64,000 nt of DNA, taken from contig NC_081413.1 of the NCBI RefSeq assembly GCF_030272615.1, positions 330,607,302 to 330,671,301 on the forward strand, in the 5' to 3' direction. Position 1 is the first letter of the stretch; each line of letters opens with the position of its first letter. This document shows, one piece after another, positions 21,541 through 33,540 of this stretch. The stretch comes from Cryptomeria japonica. Its lineage: Eukaryota; Streptophyta; Pinopsida; Cupressales; Cupressaceae. Under the pieces are notes generated by a model, which saw nothing but the letters and a program-made list of their open reading frames with translations, had not been told where the DNA came from and made no database searches. The position numbers and the translations under genes were made by a program.

Positions 21541-22200
21541 TCTCCTAAGACATTTAGTTGACAGGAACATCCTACAAATAATTTTCAATATCAAGGAATT
21601 GGGTTTGAATTACCTAGTGTTGTGGCTTCTAAGTCTAACTGCAAATCTCCTCTAGTGGTGCAAGCAGCTCTTGATATCAATAGTCCTAAGAGTGGTTCCA
21701 ATAAAGAATCTGTTGAATATATTGCCAGCCCTCTTGAGAAATCATATAGCCTTACTAATTCATCTACTCAATCCATTTCCACTCCTCTCCTAGACTTGGA
21801 TCAACAAATATCACAAAAGACCTTACTCATTGGGGATCAAAAATCAAGCTTTGAAAAGAAAAATCTAAAAGTAAAAAATAAATAAAAGTCCTTTAGTCCA
21901 AATCAAAATTAAATTTTATTGGACTCTACAAAAATCAAAGTCAAGGATAAAAATCCTATTAAGAAAAAAGAACAAGAGTTGATCTCCCCTAATACCAAAA
22001 TAATTGGAGGCAAAAGTTATAAAATTTCAAGTCAAAAGGTATACTTGTTGATCCTAAGTCCCCATCATTCCATGCTACGTTCACTTCTTTTTGCAATCAT
22101 AAGCCTTCATAACTCATCAACTTGTTCCACACATCCATCCCCTTTTGGTTGTATATCATATCAATGGACCTTTAATGGAAATTTCTTGAGGGAATTTGTT
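21541..22200 (+). pseudogene. TE4 pol remnant spanning a deletion
   Basis: Two open pieces (21622-21885 and 21919-22200) are rich in Ser, Lys and Gln. TE11 has a G-patch, RT, both RNases H and the integrase core between the protease and the integrase C terminus. None is visible here, so 3 to 4 kb has been lost. I cannot place the exact junction; it probably lies between 22030 and 22280. Confidence 0.5.
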
Positions 22201-22638
22201 GTCAAGGATACCCAAACTTCTTTAGGTGACATGCATATGGGCCTACATAGTTCACACACTAGTAATTCTACCTTAGTTCCTTCATCAAGGAAGACAATAA
22301 ATGGAGCAACACATCATTCAATCAAGGAATCTCATAGCAAAAATCATAAGGTAAATCCTCGTACATTTGAAGTGGGTGACTTAGTTCTTAGAGAGAATCC
22401 TAAGAATCAGCAAGATAGAGAAAACAAGGGTAAGTTTCAACCAAATTGGCGTGGCCCTTATGTCATAACAACAATATATGGATCAGGTGCATATCAACTC
22501 TCAACATCAAATGGAGCACCTTTAGAGGATCATATTAACAACATGTACCTTCATAGGTTTTACATGGTTTTTCAAAGTATCCTAATAAAAAATACAAAAA
22601 AAATCAAAATCAAAATCAAAAAATTGTCACTATGGTGA
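22201..22638 (+). pseudogene. Integrase C-terminal domain of TE4
   Basis: The end of the 21919-22638 frame carries the Ty3/gypsy integrase C terminus: PRTFEVGDLVLRENPKN, then KFQPNWRGPYVITTIYGSGA (the GPY/F module) and a final LHRFYM. This part binds DNA non-specifically during integration. The catalytic core and the zinc-binding N terminus are missing. No chromodomain follows, in keeping with the Tat lineage. The last codons run into the 3' untranslated region. Confidence 0.85.
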
Positions 22639-23593
22639 AAACCTGGCAAGCAGTCGCCTTGTGACACAAAAAACAATGGAAAAATTTGGAAAAAGTGAAG
22701 AGAAATAAATTTGTCCAATGGTGAAAACCACTTTGGTGGCGCCTTGGGCAAGTACCATGGTGAAAATTGGGTTACCAGTGCCATGTATAGAGACTTTGCT
22801 CCTTCCTCCTTAAAGATTTAATTTTGCTCTTTCACATTGCACAAACTCATAGCCTACCATCCCATAAACAATTTACCCATTCCCATCATGACTTGTTATT
22901 TATCTACCTAAGATTAGTTTGTCATTCATAATACCCATTTTCACCCTTTCCTTCGATAATAAATTAGGTCCAATCTGTAACTGGGGAAAAACCCTAAATT
23001 TAGTGATGGAATAGGAACCCTGAGCATCACATGTTTTGAGGACCATCGTGTTTTTATTCCTCCTTTTTGTGCACAATCTACAATAAAAAAGGTCACTTGC
23101 ATCATCATTCTGCAATAAATGTTCTTCTCCCCATTAAAAGTATCAGTTTCATTGATTCAGTCAATTTCAAGTAAGATGCAATCAACAATGGGCTTTCAAC
23201 AAATCAAATCTTTCAACCGACTATGGCAACAACATGGTTTTCAGCATAATATGTCCTTTATCAGGATAACAACATTATGACTAGATCAAACATGTTAACA
23301 TATGTGCCAAGAAAAACAAATAACTTGAGGATTTCATTGGATGTTGATGTCAAGTCTTGGTTTTCTTTTAATTTTATCTTTTATGGTGACATGTCTTTTA
23401 TCTTTTTTGGGATGACTTTGACTAGAGATTCTATCTTTGGGATGTCTTTGACTAGAAAGGAAAGGATGGGGTATGTTCACCTATTTTGTTGTCTGTGGAT
23501 TGTCTCTTAGTAATAATATGGCTTGTCCAAGGATATGAGGACATTGTTAGTCTAGTGTAAACTAGGGCATTCCTTTTTTTTGACTGTTTGATC
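22639..23593 (+). other. TE4 3' untranslated region, first part
   Basis: Non-coding. At 22628-22790 the phrase ATGGTGAAAAcC/tT recurs three times (about 22632, 22720 and 22758), each followed within 10-30 bp by a GGC..(G)CC or CAGTCGCC-type motif. Further on I see no gene; a frame at 23277-23510 has no recognisable similarity. Confidence 0.5.
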
Positions 23594-23598
23594 TCCAT

Positions 23599-25191
23599 TG
23601 GTGCAAGAGCACCTAGGCCCTGAAAGGCCTCATGAAATTTTTTATGTATTTTTTTGTTTTCAAGGTTGTGCTAATGATGTATAAAGTCGAAGAGACCATT
23701 TTCGGTCATTATAAATCATATTTTAAGGCATTTAAGCCATTTTTGTTCAATGTAGACCTATAACGTCCTAAGAAGGTCAAATATGGTCAAAGAAGGTTGA
23801 AAATGATGAAATAAGGCTTATTTATCCTATTCTAGTGTGTATAAGGTGATAACAAGTAATTTGAAGTCATCTGGTCAAGTTTTACAAAGTTGTCAAAAAA
23901 AGTTGTAAAGTTGTCATTGACAAAAAAACATCATTATGCTCCCAATGGTTAGTTTGGGGTTAGTTGGTAGGTTGGGGACCATATAAACATGATGGAGGAA
24001 TTTTTTAATAAGGTGAGAGGCAAAAGGGAAGAGTAATGATTGAATATTGTATGGATATTAGGGGTAATAATAGAAAATCAAATTTATTCCTGCACTTTCT
24101 CTGAACTTTCTGAATGCTACAGTCTGATCAGTTATAGTTTTCTTTATGAAATATTTTTCAAGGGAAGTGAAAACCTATTTTATATGTTAAAGGAGTGAAT
24201 CATTGAATTTTTGGTTTTGGTTTCATCTCATTTTGTTGTGTTTTGACAAAGTTATAACAATTTTATAAAAATTGTCAGAACCCTGCCTAGGGTTTGCAGT
24301 GGCCTTAAAACAATATGTAACTCTCCATTCCATTGTTATCAAATTGTGAAACTAGGTGGGATGAGAGAATATTGTATTTATTTTCATCTTATATTGTCTG
24401 CAAGACCCCATGACAAGAATGGCACGTGCAATATGATGTCAAAATGTTGATTTGACAGTGCCATAGTCTAGTAAAACTTTGATTCACGTGTGTTGCAGAG
24501 CTTAGTACTCTTTTGTATGGAAGGATTATGGTGAAAATATAATATGGTTGGAAATAATATTTAGTCTACTTTCATTTTCTTTGAGTTTTATTGAATTTCA
24601 TGAAACAATGAGTAAGTTATGACCATTATTGTAAGGATAGCATGTTTAGATAATAGTTTTCCAAATCTGGAGTTAGAAAATATGTTGGTATAGTTATGTA
24701 TGGTAGATTAAGGACATGACACTTGGTGTGTGGATATATCATTATGTTGTGAACAAACTTCCTTCTTATCAAAAAAATTCATCTTATGATTAGAGGGGTC
24801 AAATGAGCCAATTTCTAAAAATTGTCATGTCATTCCCTATGTGAGTTCCTGTCATTGTTGCTATAGGATGGTTGCAGAAAACTGTTATATGATTTGTTTA
24901 CATTATTGGTGACCATGTGTGGTCTTCTCATGTCACATTTATCATTTCAAAATTGTCTCAAGGTGTTGACTTGTAGAGTTTGGAATTTGTGAAGGTATGG
25001 TGAGAGTTGTTGTTGAGCATTGATCTTTGATGAGTCTTTATGCTTTAGAGAAGATGAAATGTCAAGAGGTCTATGTTAGAAGCCTTGTGTTGAGTTTGGT
25101 GAAGGAATTTGAGTCCATTATTGTGAAATATGTCTAATTGGGATCGAAAAGTTTTCATGTTGTTGATAGTTGAACCCGAACCTCTGCATCA
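23599..25191 (+). repeat. TE6 5' LTR
   Basis: It opens TGGTGCAAGAGCACCTAGGC; GTGCAAGAGCAC forms a small palindrome. TATAAAC lies at 23982-23988. It ends CTGCATCA, then one T and the primer site. Confidence 0.88.
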
Positions 25192-25192
25192 T

Positions 25193-25206
25193 TGGTATCA
25201 GAGCCC
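25193..25206 (+). other. Primer binding site of TE6 (initiator tRNA-Met)
   Basis: TGGTATCAGAGCCC is the standard plant site complementary to the 3' end of initiator tRNA-Met, 1 bp after the LTR. Confidence 0.9.
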
Positions 25207-25341
25207 AGAAGATTTGGGTAGAGAGGAGTTTGTGTGTGGTTGGTAGTTATGTTTTGGTTCAGGTTGAGAGGATAAATTGGTGAGTGGTTTCCAAAAGAAT
25301 AGGAGAGAAGAGAGGAGGCACCTAGGTGAGGCAAGGACAAG

Positions 25342-25920
25342 ATGATTCTAGAAGATAGAGAGCTGGTGAGTGCATTGAGGGAATACTTGAGAGGTGAGGC
25401 TTCATGGAAGAAGAGAGAAAAAGAGAGGAAGAGAGAAAAAGAAGAGAGGAAGAGGAAAAAGGAAGAGTTGTGGCTGTTAGAGTTTGACAAAGAGATAAGA
25501 GAAATCAAGCAAGCTATGGATATATTGGAAGAATACATGAAGGAAGTAAACAAAAGGATTAAGAGGGCACTCAGTTGGCACCTGACGGTTAAGAAGAAGA
25601 TGGTGTGGCCTATTCAAAGGTTGATTTAGAAAAGAAAAAAAGTAAAGGAATTGGAACCAGAGGTGAAGGTACTAGAAACCCTGAGGGAAGAGGGTAGTTA
25701 ATAAACAAAGAAAGGAAAATATGAGGATGTACTTGTAGAAGTCAATGAGGAGGAACCTAATTTGTGGGAAATATATGCAACCAATGAGGAAGAATGGAAA
25801 AGTAAAGGTGGAGTTGAACAAGTAGAGGTGATGATGATAGTAGAAGAAGAAGTATATGTGTATGGTGATTGTGTTGGTGATATAAAATTTGCAGATGAAC
25901 AAAAGGCAAAGAGTAATTAG
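25342..25920 (+). pseudogene. Charged coiled-coil protein of TE6, function unknown
   Basis: One frame from ATG 25342 runs to 25920 with stops at 25627-25629 and about 25699. It is extremely rich in Glu, Lys and Arg (REKERKREKEERKRKKEEL near 25410-25466), followed by a helical segment and an acidic part with many Glu/Val. It may be the N-terminal region of a chromovirus Gag that lost its conserved domain. I see no zinc knuckle and no Gag motif. Confidence 0.4.
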
Positions 25921-25988
25921 GTTTTTGAAGGGTTGATGGTAGATGGAAAGGGCTACCAAGAAGGCTTGAGAAGGAGAACATTGTTTCC

Positions 25989-26300
25989 ATGCATGATTTT
26001 GATACTAATCCATTGGTTTTTAATCATGAAGTTGTTGTTATGTTCATTGTTATGCAGGAATCAAGGGGAATAAGTTGGAAAAGGTGCAAAAAAATTCTTC
26101 ACGAGTTCATATGCTTGAGAAAGAGGGTAGGAAGGCCAAGAGTAAAGATGAAGACTAGAGGTGGTGAAGGATCAAGATCTGGTGCATTCTTCAAGTACCT
26201 AATCGAATGGAAGGGGAAACTAGATGGAGAAACATTTGAGGACTTGAGAGATTATATGCAGCATGCAGAGCTATTACACCTTCGTTTCCAAGAGGCTTGA
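25989..26300 (+). pseudogene. Chromodomain-like C terminus of TE6
   Basis: The last 45 residues read KYLIEWKGKLDGETFEDLRD and then YMQHAELLHLRF before TGA. This matches the chromodomain pattern at chromovirus integrase ends (YLVKWKG...TWEDL). The Trp-Lys-Gly core is present. Upstream lies a basic Gly/Arg-rich stretch (RVGRPRVKMKTRGGEG). In chromoviruses this domain reads histone marks and steers integration. The ATG at 25989 is an arbitrary internal start. It lies about 20 bp before the 3' LTR, the expected place. Confidence 0.6.
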
Positions 26301-26321
26301 TATTCTTTTAGGGGGTTTGTA

Positions 26322-27918
26322 TGGTGCAGGAGCACCTAGGCCCTAAAAAACCTCATGAAAGTTTTTATGTTGGTTTTTATTTTCAAGGTTGTGTTAATGA
26401 TGTATAAGGTTCAAGAGACCATTTTTCAGTCATTATAAATCATATTGTAAGGCATTTAAGCCATTTTTGTTCAATGTAGACCTATAAGGTCCTAAGAAGG
26501 TCAAATATGGTCAAAGAATAGAAAATGTTCAAAGAAGGTTGAAAATTATGTAATAAGGATTATTTAGTATACTCTAGTGTGTCTAAGGTGATAACAAGTA
26601 ATTTGAAGTCATTTGGTCAAGTTTTGCAAAGTTGTAAAGTTGTCATTGACAAAAATTGTCATTATGCTCCCACTGGTTATTTTGGAGTTAGTTGGTCAGT
26701 TAGGGACCCTATAAACATGATGGAAGAATTTTTGAATAAGGTGAGAGGAAGAAGGGAAGAGTGATGATTGAATATTCTATGGATATTGGGGGTAATACTA
26801 GAAAATCAAATTTATTCCTGCACTTTCCCTAAATTTTTTGAATGTTACACTCTGATCAGTTATAGTTTTCTTTATGAAATATTTCCCAAGGGTAGTGAAA
26901 ACCTATTTTATATGTTAGAGGAGTGAATCCCCAAATTTTTGGTTTTGGTTTCATCTCATTTTGTTGTGTTTTGACAATGTTATAACATTTTTTGTAAAAA
27001 TTGTCATAACCCTGCCTAGGGTTTGCAATGGCCTTAAAAAAAATATGTAACTCTTCATTCCATGGTTATCAAATGATGAAACTAGGTGGGATGAGAGAGT
27101 ATTGTATTTAATATCATCTTATTTTGTGTGCAAGACCCCATGACAAGAATGACACATGCAATATGATGTCAAAATTTTGATTTGACAGTGCCACAGTCTG
27201 GTAAAACTCTGATTCTTGTGTGTTGCAGAGCTTAGTACTCTTTTGTATAGAAGGATTATGGTGAAAATAGCATATGGTTGGAAATAATATTTAGTCTACT
27301 TTCATTTTCTTTAATTTTGATTGAATTGTGTCAAAAAATGAGTAAGTTGTGACCATTTTTGTAAGGATAGCCTCTTCAAAAAATGGTTTTCCAAATCTAT
27401 AGTTAGAAAATGTGTTGGTATAGTTCTATATGGTAGAGTAAGGACCTGAAACTTGGTGTGTGGATATATTATGATGTTTTAAACAAACTTCAAGCTTATC
27501 ATAAAAATTCATCTTATGATTAGAGGGATCAAATAATCCAATTTCTAAAAACTATCATGTCATTCCCTATGTGAGTTCTTGTCACTACTACTACATGAAG
27601 GTTGCAAAAAACTATTATATGATTTGTTTATGTGCTTGGTGACCATGTGTGGTCTTTTCATGTCACATTTATCATTTCAAAACTGTCTCAAGGTGTTGAC
27701 TTTTAGAGTTTGGAGTTTGTGAAGGTATGGTGAGAGTTGTTGAGCATTGATCTTTGATGAGTCTTTATGCTTTAGAGAAGTTGTAATATCAAGAGGTCTA
27801 TGTTAGAATCCTTGTGTTGAGTTTGGTGAAGGGAAATAATTCCATTGTTGTGAAATATGCCTGATTGGCATTGAAATGTTTTCATCTTGTTGAGAGTTGA
27901 ACCCGGGCCTCTGCATCA
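26322..27918 (+). repeat. TE6 3' LTR
   Basis: It matches 23599-25191 throughout and is preceded by TTTTAGGGGGTTTGTA, a short purine tract. It ends CTGCATCA, followed by TCCAT. Confidence 0.88.
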
Positions 27919-27923
27919 TCCAT

Positions 27924-28567
27924 GCAAATAGGTACAATTATTTTCTAGGTCAAACCTATACCTTGATGGTCATAACCTATTTGCCATAATAAAGATCAAT
28001 GATGATATTAACACAAGAAGATCTTTCACCTCCATATCTTCTACCTTCCATTCCCACTTTTCCTTTTTGTCCTCCTTTGTCCACCTTAAGTCCTCTGTAG
28101 TCTACTATCACATGACTGAGTATAATGGTATGCCAAAAATATTTGGATCTCATGTGGTTTTCACATGTATCAACATATGTTAGTCTTTCTCATCATATCC
28201 ATTCAAAAATCATAATAATATCACATCCTGCACACACCACTTGTTAGTACATAATATAAGCATTATATTCATGCATCCATTGGCATTAGTGCATATACAT
28301 TTGCATTATACATAATATTAACATAAAAAGTACAAAAAATATAAGGCATCACATGATCCACATAGATTGCATTGCATGAAATATTGCATCTCATAATCAT
28401 CATAACAATAGAATATAAGCATAGTAAAATATAATAATAAAGCACCACATGAACATATTTCATAAGTATTAGGCACAATAGATAAATTTAATAAATCGGG
28501 ATCTCATCATAAAGCATATAGAATGTCTAGGAACACATGCATATAACTGTCGCAAGGAATGAGTCAT

Positions 28568-28641
<74 letters not shown>

Positions 28642-29665
28642 GATGTTGTCTACATCATCATACAAAAACTAATACAAAATGGTATCCAAGAGATCTATGA
28701 TGAAGACCCTCCATCGAAGCTAACAAGCCTTAAGGAATTTGAGTTCCCAAAGGACTAGCCCCTGGATTATCTCATTTGCCTCCTCCTGCTAACCATGTTG
28801 GTGGTGCTGGTGGACTCATAACACCCCCACTAGTTTGTCCAAATCCCATGCATATAGATAATGTGTCATTCCCATCACCTTCATCGCGGTGTGATCCTTA
28901 GTAGTCAAATCTATCCATAACCTCTATGTCATCGGTAATCACTCTCTAGACTCAATATGGGGCAAGTACTCCTACATCCAATCAAATCAATTATGTCAAT
29001 CTGAGTGGTACTCATGTTCATCACATAATGCTTCTTATCTTATCTTATCCTATCCTAATGGTGCCTATGTCTATCACATGGTGTTACTCGTCAAGCTCTA
29101 TCCTAGTGCTTATGTTTATCACATGGCATTGCATCCGAGTGTATATGTTTGTCATATTGCCCTATATCCTATCTTGCTAGAGAACTTGCTGAACTTTGTC
29201 AATTCGACGGTTTATCCTATACTCAGCTTAGAAAACCTACCTATTTTAGGGCACCTAATGATTGAATCCTCTCAATAGCTTATCCAATTGGTGATGCATG
29301 TCTATCACATGGTTACCGATTCTAGCCTTGTTTTCAGTTTGTCTTCCCTAGGGTACCTATTTGAGTGAATCCTCTCATTAAATTATCCAATTGGCAACAT
29401 ATGTTCACAAAACTGTCAATTTTGGCCTTTTAAGACATAGACATGATTTTATTGATTCCTCTTGACTCAGTATTTCTCCTACGTGACCTTATTTTCCTAT
29501 CCTATCAATCATTTCTATCCTTTCTTTCTTATTGAGAGATTGTATGTGATCTTTTTAAAAAAAAATCATCCAATCTCTCAAGGGGGCATATCATTCCCAT
29601 CTTGGGGCAACTTTGTATCAATTTAACTTATCTTCTTTGATCCAACACAACAAACTAATTGTCTC
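27924..29665 (+). other. TE4 3' untranslated region, second part
   Basis: No gene seen. It holds a long TA microsatellite (28570-28639) and, at about 29060-29310, four loose copies of TG(C/T)(C/T)TATGT(C/T)TATCACATGG. It also has two copies of ATCCTCTCA..(A/T)TTATCCAATTGG (near 29264 and 29373). The very long 3' non-coding tract fits Tat-lineage elements. Confidence 0.55.
28570..28639. repeat. (TA)n microsatellite
   Basis: About 35 uninterrupted TA units. The ORF that runs through it is an artefact of the repeat. Confidence 0.95.
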
Positions 29666-29679
29666 AAAGAGGGGAAAAG
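29666..29679 (+). other. Polypurine tract of TE4
   Basis: AAAGAGGGGAAAAG sits immediately before TGTAGACACC, the first bases of the 3' LTR. Confidence 0.85.
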
Positions 29680-30487
29680 TGTAGACACCTAATTGTCCTA
29701 GCTTGATTAAATAAATATTTTATTTATTTAATTATTGTATCCTAAGTATTCTATTAATTAAATAAATTCTTATTTAATTAATTAATTCACTTATCCTCTT
29801 CTATCTCTTTCCCTATTTAAATAAATATTTTTATTTATTTAATTATCCTTTTCTAAAATTAAATAAATATTTTATTTATTTAATAGGTCCCACTTTCTCT
29901 ATTAATTAAATAAATCTTTATTTATTTAATTAATTCATTAGCTTTTTCACTCTATGACATATGTCATTTAATTTTTCTCTACCTACCCCCTTCATTATTT
30001 TATTATTTTTCCTAACTACCCTCTTATAATTTTACGATTTTCTCTACCTACCCTTTAATCCTAGCTAATCATTTATATTTTCATCTCTTAATACTATCCG
30101 TCCATTTTCTAAAGTGTCTTCTATATAAGAGGATTCTTTTATTCTTCTAATCCTAATGCATCTAATCAAACACCTAGCTAATGCATTTATCAAGATTTCT
30201 TGCAATCAAGTGACTTAACAACCACAATCCGTTCTTTTTTGAGCTCTTGTGCACAATACAAAATTTAAGAGCAAATATATCAAACAAGATCAATGGACAT
30301 AGGAGACAATGGAGATCAAATCATACTTGGCATGTGAATGGTATTATTGTTTCAATCTGTTAATTTGTGTGTTCTTAGGTTTCTTTATTGGTGTATGGTG
30401 AATGTTTTTATTGTAGAACTAGGATTGTTAGTGGTTGGATATTTGTGGTTTTGTAATAGTTTGTCATCATCATTTTCACCTCACACA
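29680..30487 (+). repeat. TE4 3' LTR (808 bp)
   Basis: It starts TGTAGACACCTAATTG and ends CACCTCACACA. Its U3 has five consecutive AT-rich perfect palindromes (29706-29933). TATATAA lies at 30122-30128. GGGGTAACC of the TE7 RT gene follows directly. Confidence 0.9.
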
Positions 30488-32580
30488 GGGGTAACCTCCG
30501 AGAAACTCCTTCGATACATTATATCATCTAAAGGAATTAAAGATGATCTTGAAAAAGTAAAATCCATACTTGAAATGTCGCCACCGAAGAACATTCGTCA
30601 ACTTAGATCCTTGCGAGGAAAAATCTAATCCATCCACAGTTTTATAGCATAGTTAGTGGATAAATATCAACCATTCCAGCACCTGCTACATAAGAAAATT
30701 TTATTCAGATGGGATGACAAGTGTGAACAACCCTTTCTAAAGATCAAATAATACCTGATGTCACCACCAGTCTTAGTACCTCCTACAGATGACAACTACT
30801 TGCTATTATATATATCCACAACCACCACATCCCTAGAGGCACTTTGGTACAACATGACTCTAAAGGAAAAGAGCATGCAATGTATTACATCAGTCATACC
30901 TTAGTGGGATATGAGTTTATCAATGAGCTCAATTATACTCTTATTGAGAGAGCATGTCTTGTTGTAGTTTTTGCCTCACAGAAACTACGATAGTACGTGC
31001 TTACACTCCAAACAAAGCTCATTGCAAGAATTGATAGACCTAAATATCTTCTAAGTAAAGTATTTCTTCTAGGATGACTAGCTAAATGGGTCATGAGGCT
31101 TAGTGAGTTTGACATCGAATATGTAGAAAGAAAAGAAATACAAGGACAAGATATGGTAGATCAACTCATTGATGCTCCTATCACATATGATCATCCACTT
31201 ATCACAGAGTTACCTGATGAGTCAATATTCAACATGGAAACTTCACATCTTTGGACCTTATATTTTGGTGGCTCCTTCACACAAGGTGGTTCTAGCACTA
31301 ATATTCTCTTTGTCACACCACAAGGGTATTATATACCTAATGCCTATAATATATAGTTTTCATGTACCAAAAATATTGTAGAATATGAAGCATTACTTTT
31401 TCGACTCTATATGGCAGTGCAATGGAAAATTATAGAGTTGCGTGTTCTTGGAGACTCCCAATTAGTGATCAGATAAGTTAATGATGATTATAAGACAAAA
31501 TATGAAAATATTATGCCATATAAGAGAATGGTTGATGAATTCAAAGCTTACTTTACCACAATCATATTTGAGCAAATTCCTCAAGATAACAACAGGGTAG
31601 CTGATGCAATGGCTACAATCACCTCCCTTGTAATAATGTCAAGCAACGTAAAATATTGTGAGTTCTTATTTGAACCGCTCTTGGAACCAGCCTACAATGT
31701 AGGTCATAATCTAAAATGATATGTCTCATTATTGGTTCTAATTTCTAGTGGTATGGATATATTTACGCCTACTTACATGATAATACCTTACCTCTTGATC
31801 TATCTAATGAAGCCCGAAAAACCTTTATTCACAGAGCCTCTCATTATGCCATTTTAGCTGATACACTATATCATCCAAGGTCTTGATGGTACCTTACTTT
31901 GATGTCTTTAGTGTGACGAAACTAACACTGGCTTGCAAGAGCTGCATAGAGGTATATGTGGGGCATATTCAAGTACTCCTACCCTAGCTAGGAAACTATT
32001 GTTTATTGGTTACTACTAGCCTACCATGGACAAGGACACTTATCAATTTGTCAAGAAATGCAAGCAATGCCAGATACATGGAGACTTCATACATACACCA
32101 GCATAGGAATTGTAACCAATTATCACATTTTAGCCCTTCTGTCAGTGGGGACTCGACCTCTTGGGAAAATTCATCCAACCTCATCTAATGGCCACAAATT
32201 CATCATCACTGCTATCAAGTATTTCGCAAAATGGATTAAAGTCATTCCTCTCACCCATATCACCAGTGAACAAATTGCTACATTTATCCTAAATTACATC
32301 ATATGTTGATATGGTGTCCCCCTTTCTATCATCACAAAAATGGTCACCCTTTAAAGAATAAAGATACACGTGATCTTTGCGAGAAATTTCATATCCATCA
32401 CAATTTCTCCACAGCATACTATCCTAAAGGTAATGACCAGGATAAGGCCTCTAATAAAAATATCCTTAGAATCCTTAAAAAGACAGTTAATGAAGTTGGT
32501 CGAGATCGGGATATCTAGCTGAACCTCTCCTTGTGGGCTTACCGCATGAGTGCCTGCACTCCCATAGGTGCCACTCCTAA
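30488..32580 (+). pseudogene. TE7: Tat pol fragment (RT thumb, RNase H, archaeal RNase H, integrase)
   Basis: Homology to TE11 pol starts at VTSEKLLRYIISSKG just after the TE4 LTR. It proceeds through the RT connection (NIRQLRSLRGK, YQPFQHLLHKK), RNase H (HAMYYISHTLVGYEF), KYLLSK and LAKWVMRLSEFDIEY. The archaeal-type RNase H follows (LYFGGSFTQGGS, VEYEALLFRL, GDSQLVIR, ADAMATITSL at about 31253-31640). Then comes the integrase zinc-binding end (KKCKQCQ near 32055) and core (FIITAIKYFAKWIKVIPL near 32200). It stops at SACTPIGATP (about 32577), where TE8 begins. Stops and several frameshifts (for example near 30840) inactivate it. In the archaeal RNase H the first catalytic Asp is Gly (YFGGS for YFDGS). 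Confidence 0.88.
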
Positions 32581-33372
32581 TGCAGGAGAATCTGCGGTTT
32601 ATGAGAAATCTTGCATCAACCAAAAATATTTCCTTTCATCTTTGTTCTTGTTCAGTTCAATATTGTAGTTTTTGTGTTCTTTCAGTGTGTTCCAGTAGCT
32701 GGTTCTTTTTCATTCTAAATCATATTTTTGGTTTCCAGGCTTGCTTTTGTTCATCATTCCATATTTTTAGTTCATTTGGATTCTTTTCCAGTAATTTATT
32801 TCTTCTGGATGGGTTGTTCCTGGTTCCCAAAGCATTTTTTATATTAACGGCTAGTTGGTGATTTCTTCTCGTGCGGAGAAATTTCTTGGCTTGTAGATCT
32901 ATTGGGTGCCTTGATCAATGTTCTTCAGTACTTGGCCGACCTTTCATTTGATCAGTACTTCTTGGTTGTTTTTTTTTGAAGGATTTTCCTTCCATTCTTG
33001 CGGCCAACCTATTTGCATGTTTCATTTTCCTTTTTTGGTTAATGTAATCTATTGTGGTCAACCCAAATGTGTTTCGAAGGGTATATATATTGTTATATGT
33101 GATCCTTAGGAAGTAGTTCAAAGGTTATGGGTATCTAGTTCCTGGAATTGTAATTTGGATGCATCTTGGAGGTCTGAATGGATTGTAATCTAGCATATAG
33201 TTTAAAATAGGGCATGTTAGCCTACATATAATTGGATGATTACCGGATGTTCTATGATGATGTGGATATCTGATTTTTCATTGTATTTATGTGTTGTTGT
33301 TTCTTCCATTGTGCTACTCTTGCTACATGATCTGGTTTGTTCTCTTTGAGGACCCATAGGACCATGGCTACA
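32581..33372 (+). repeat. TE8 first LTR (792 bp)
   Basis: It starts TGCAGGAGAATC (TGTAGGAGCATC in the second copy) and ends GGCTACA. GGGTATATATATTGTTATATG near 33080 may hold the TATA box. Confidence 0.8.
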
Positions 33373-33377
33373 CCAAG

Positions 33378-33392
33378 TGGTATTAGAGTTGG
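33378..33392 (+). other. Primer binding site of TE8 copy 1
   Basis: TGGTATTAGAGTTGG is a decayed initiator-Met site; copy 2 has TGGTATAAGAGCTGG at 36245. Confidence 0.7.
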
Positions 33393-33540
33393 TTGTGAAC
33401 CTTGCGGCATTCCTTAGGGTGAATAGATCATCAGGTTGAGGCAGGTTGCAAGTGTGTTCAATAGATCACCGAGTGTGAGATAATCAAAACCAATAGTCAG
33501 ATCGCCAAGTCGAGGTAGTTGCACTGGAGAAAAGGAGGAG

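Larger units (their letters stand above)
23599..27918 (+). mobile_element. TE6: gypsy element reduced to a chromodomain (4.3 kb)
   Basis: The direct repeats 23599-25191 (1,593 bp) and 26322-27918 (1,597 bp) begin TGGTGCA and end CTCTGCATCA. They are flanked by the duplication TCCAT (23594-23598 and 27919-27923). An initiator-Met primer site follows the first LTR. The 1.1-kb internal part has a charged protein and a chromodomain-like C terminus but no Gag domain, protease, RT or integrase core. Either the middle was deleted or this is a non-autonomous derivative of a chromovirus. The LTRs are about nine-tenths alike by eye. Confidence 0.85.
8815..30487 (+). mobile_element. TE4: old Tat-type Ty3/gypsy element with nested insertions
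   Basis: A single element explains the shared LTR sequence at 8815-9355 and 29680-30487. The internal region starts with a primer-site-like sequence at 9359 and ends with a polypurine tract at 29666-29679. Without TE5 and TE6 the element would be about 10.7 kb. Reading order is leader, gag (11895 on, split by TE5), protease (20690-21540), then a jump straight to the integrase C terminus (22201-22590). G-patch, RT, both RNases H and the integrase core are deleted. The two LTRs differ at roughly a tenth of positions by eye, so the insertion is old. The 3' LTR abuts RT sequence of TE7, which was therefore the target; the 5' junction has been lost. Confidence 0.8.

Noticed and set aside
28537-28758. 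ORF with a long Tyr-Ile repeat
   Set aside because: It is only the translation of the TA microsatellite.
30338-30628. ORF that fuses LTR sequence to RT
   Set aside because: It crosses the TE4 LTR/TE7 boundary by chance; only the part after 30487 is coding.
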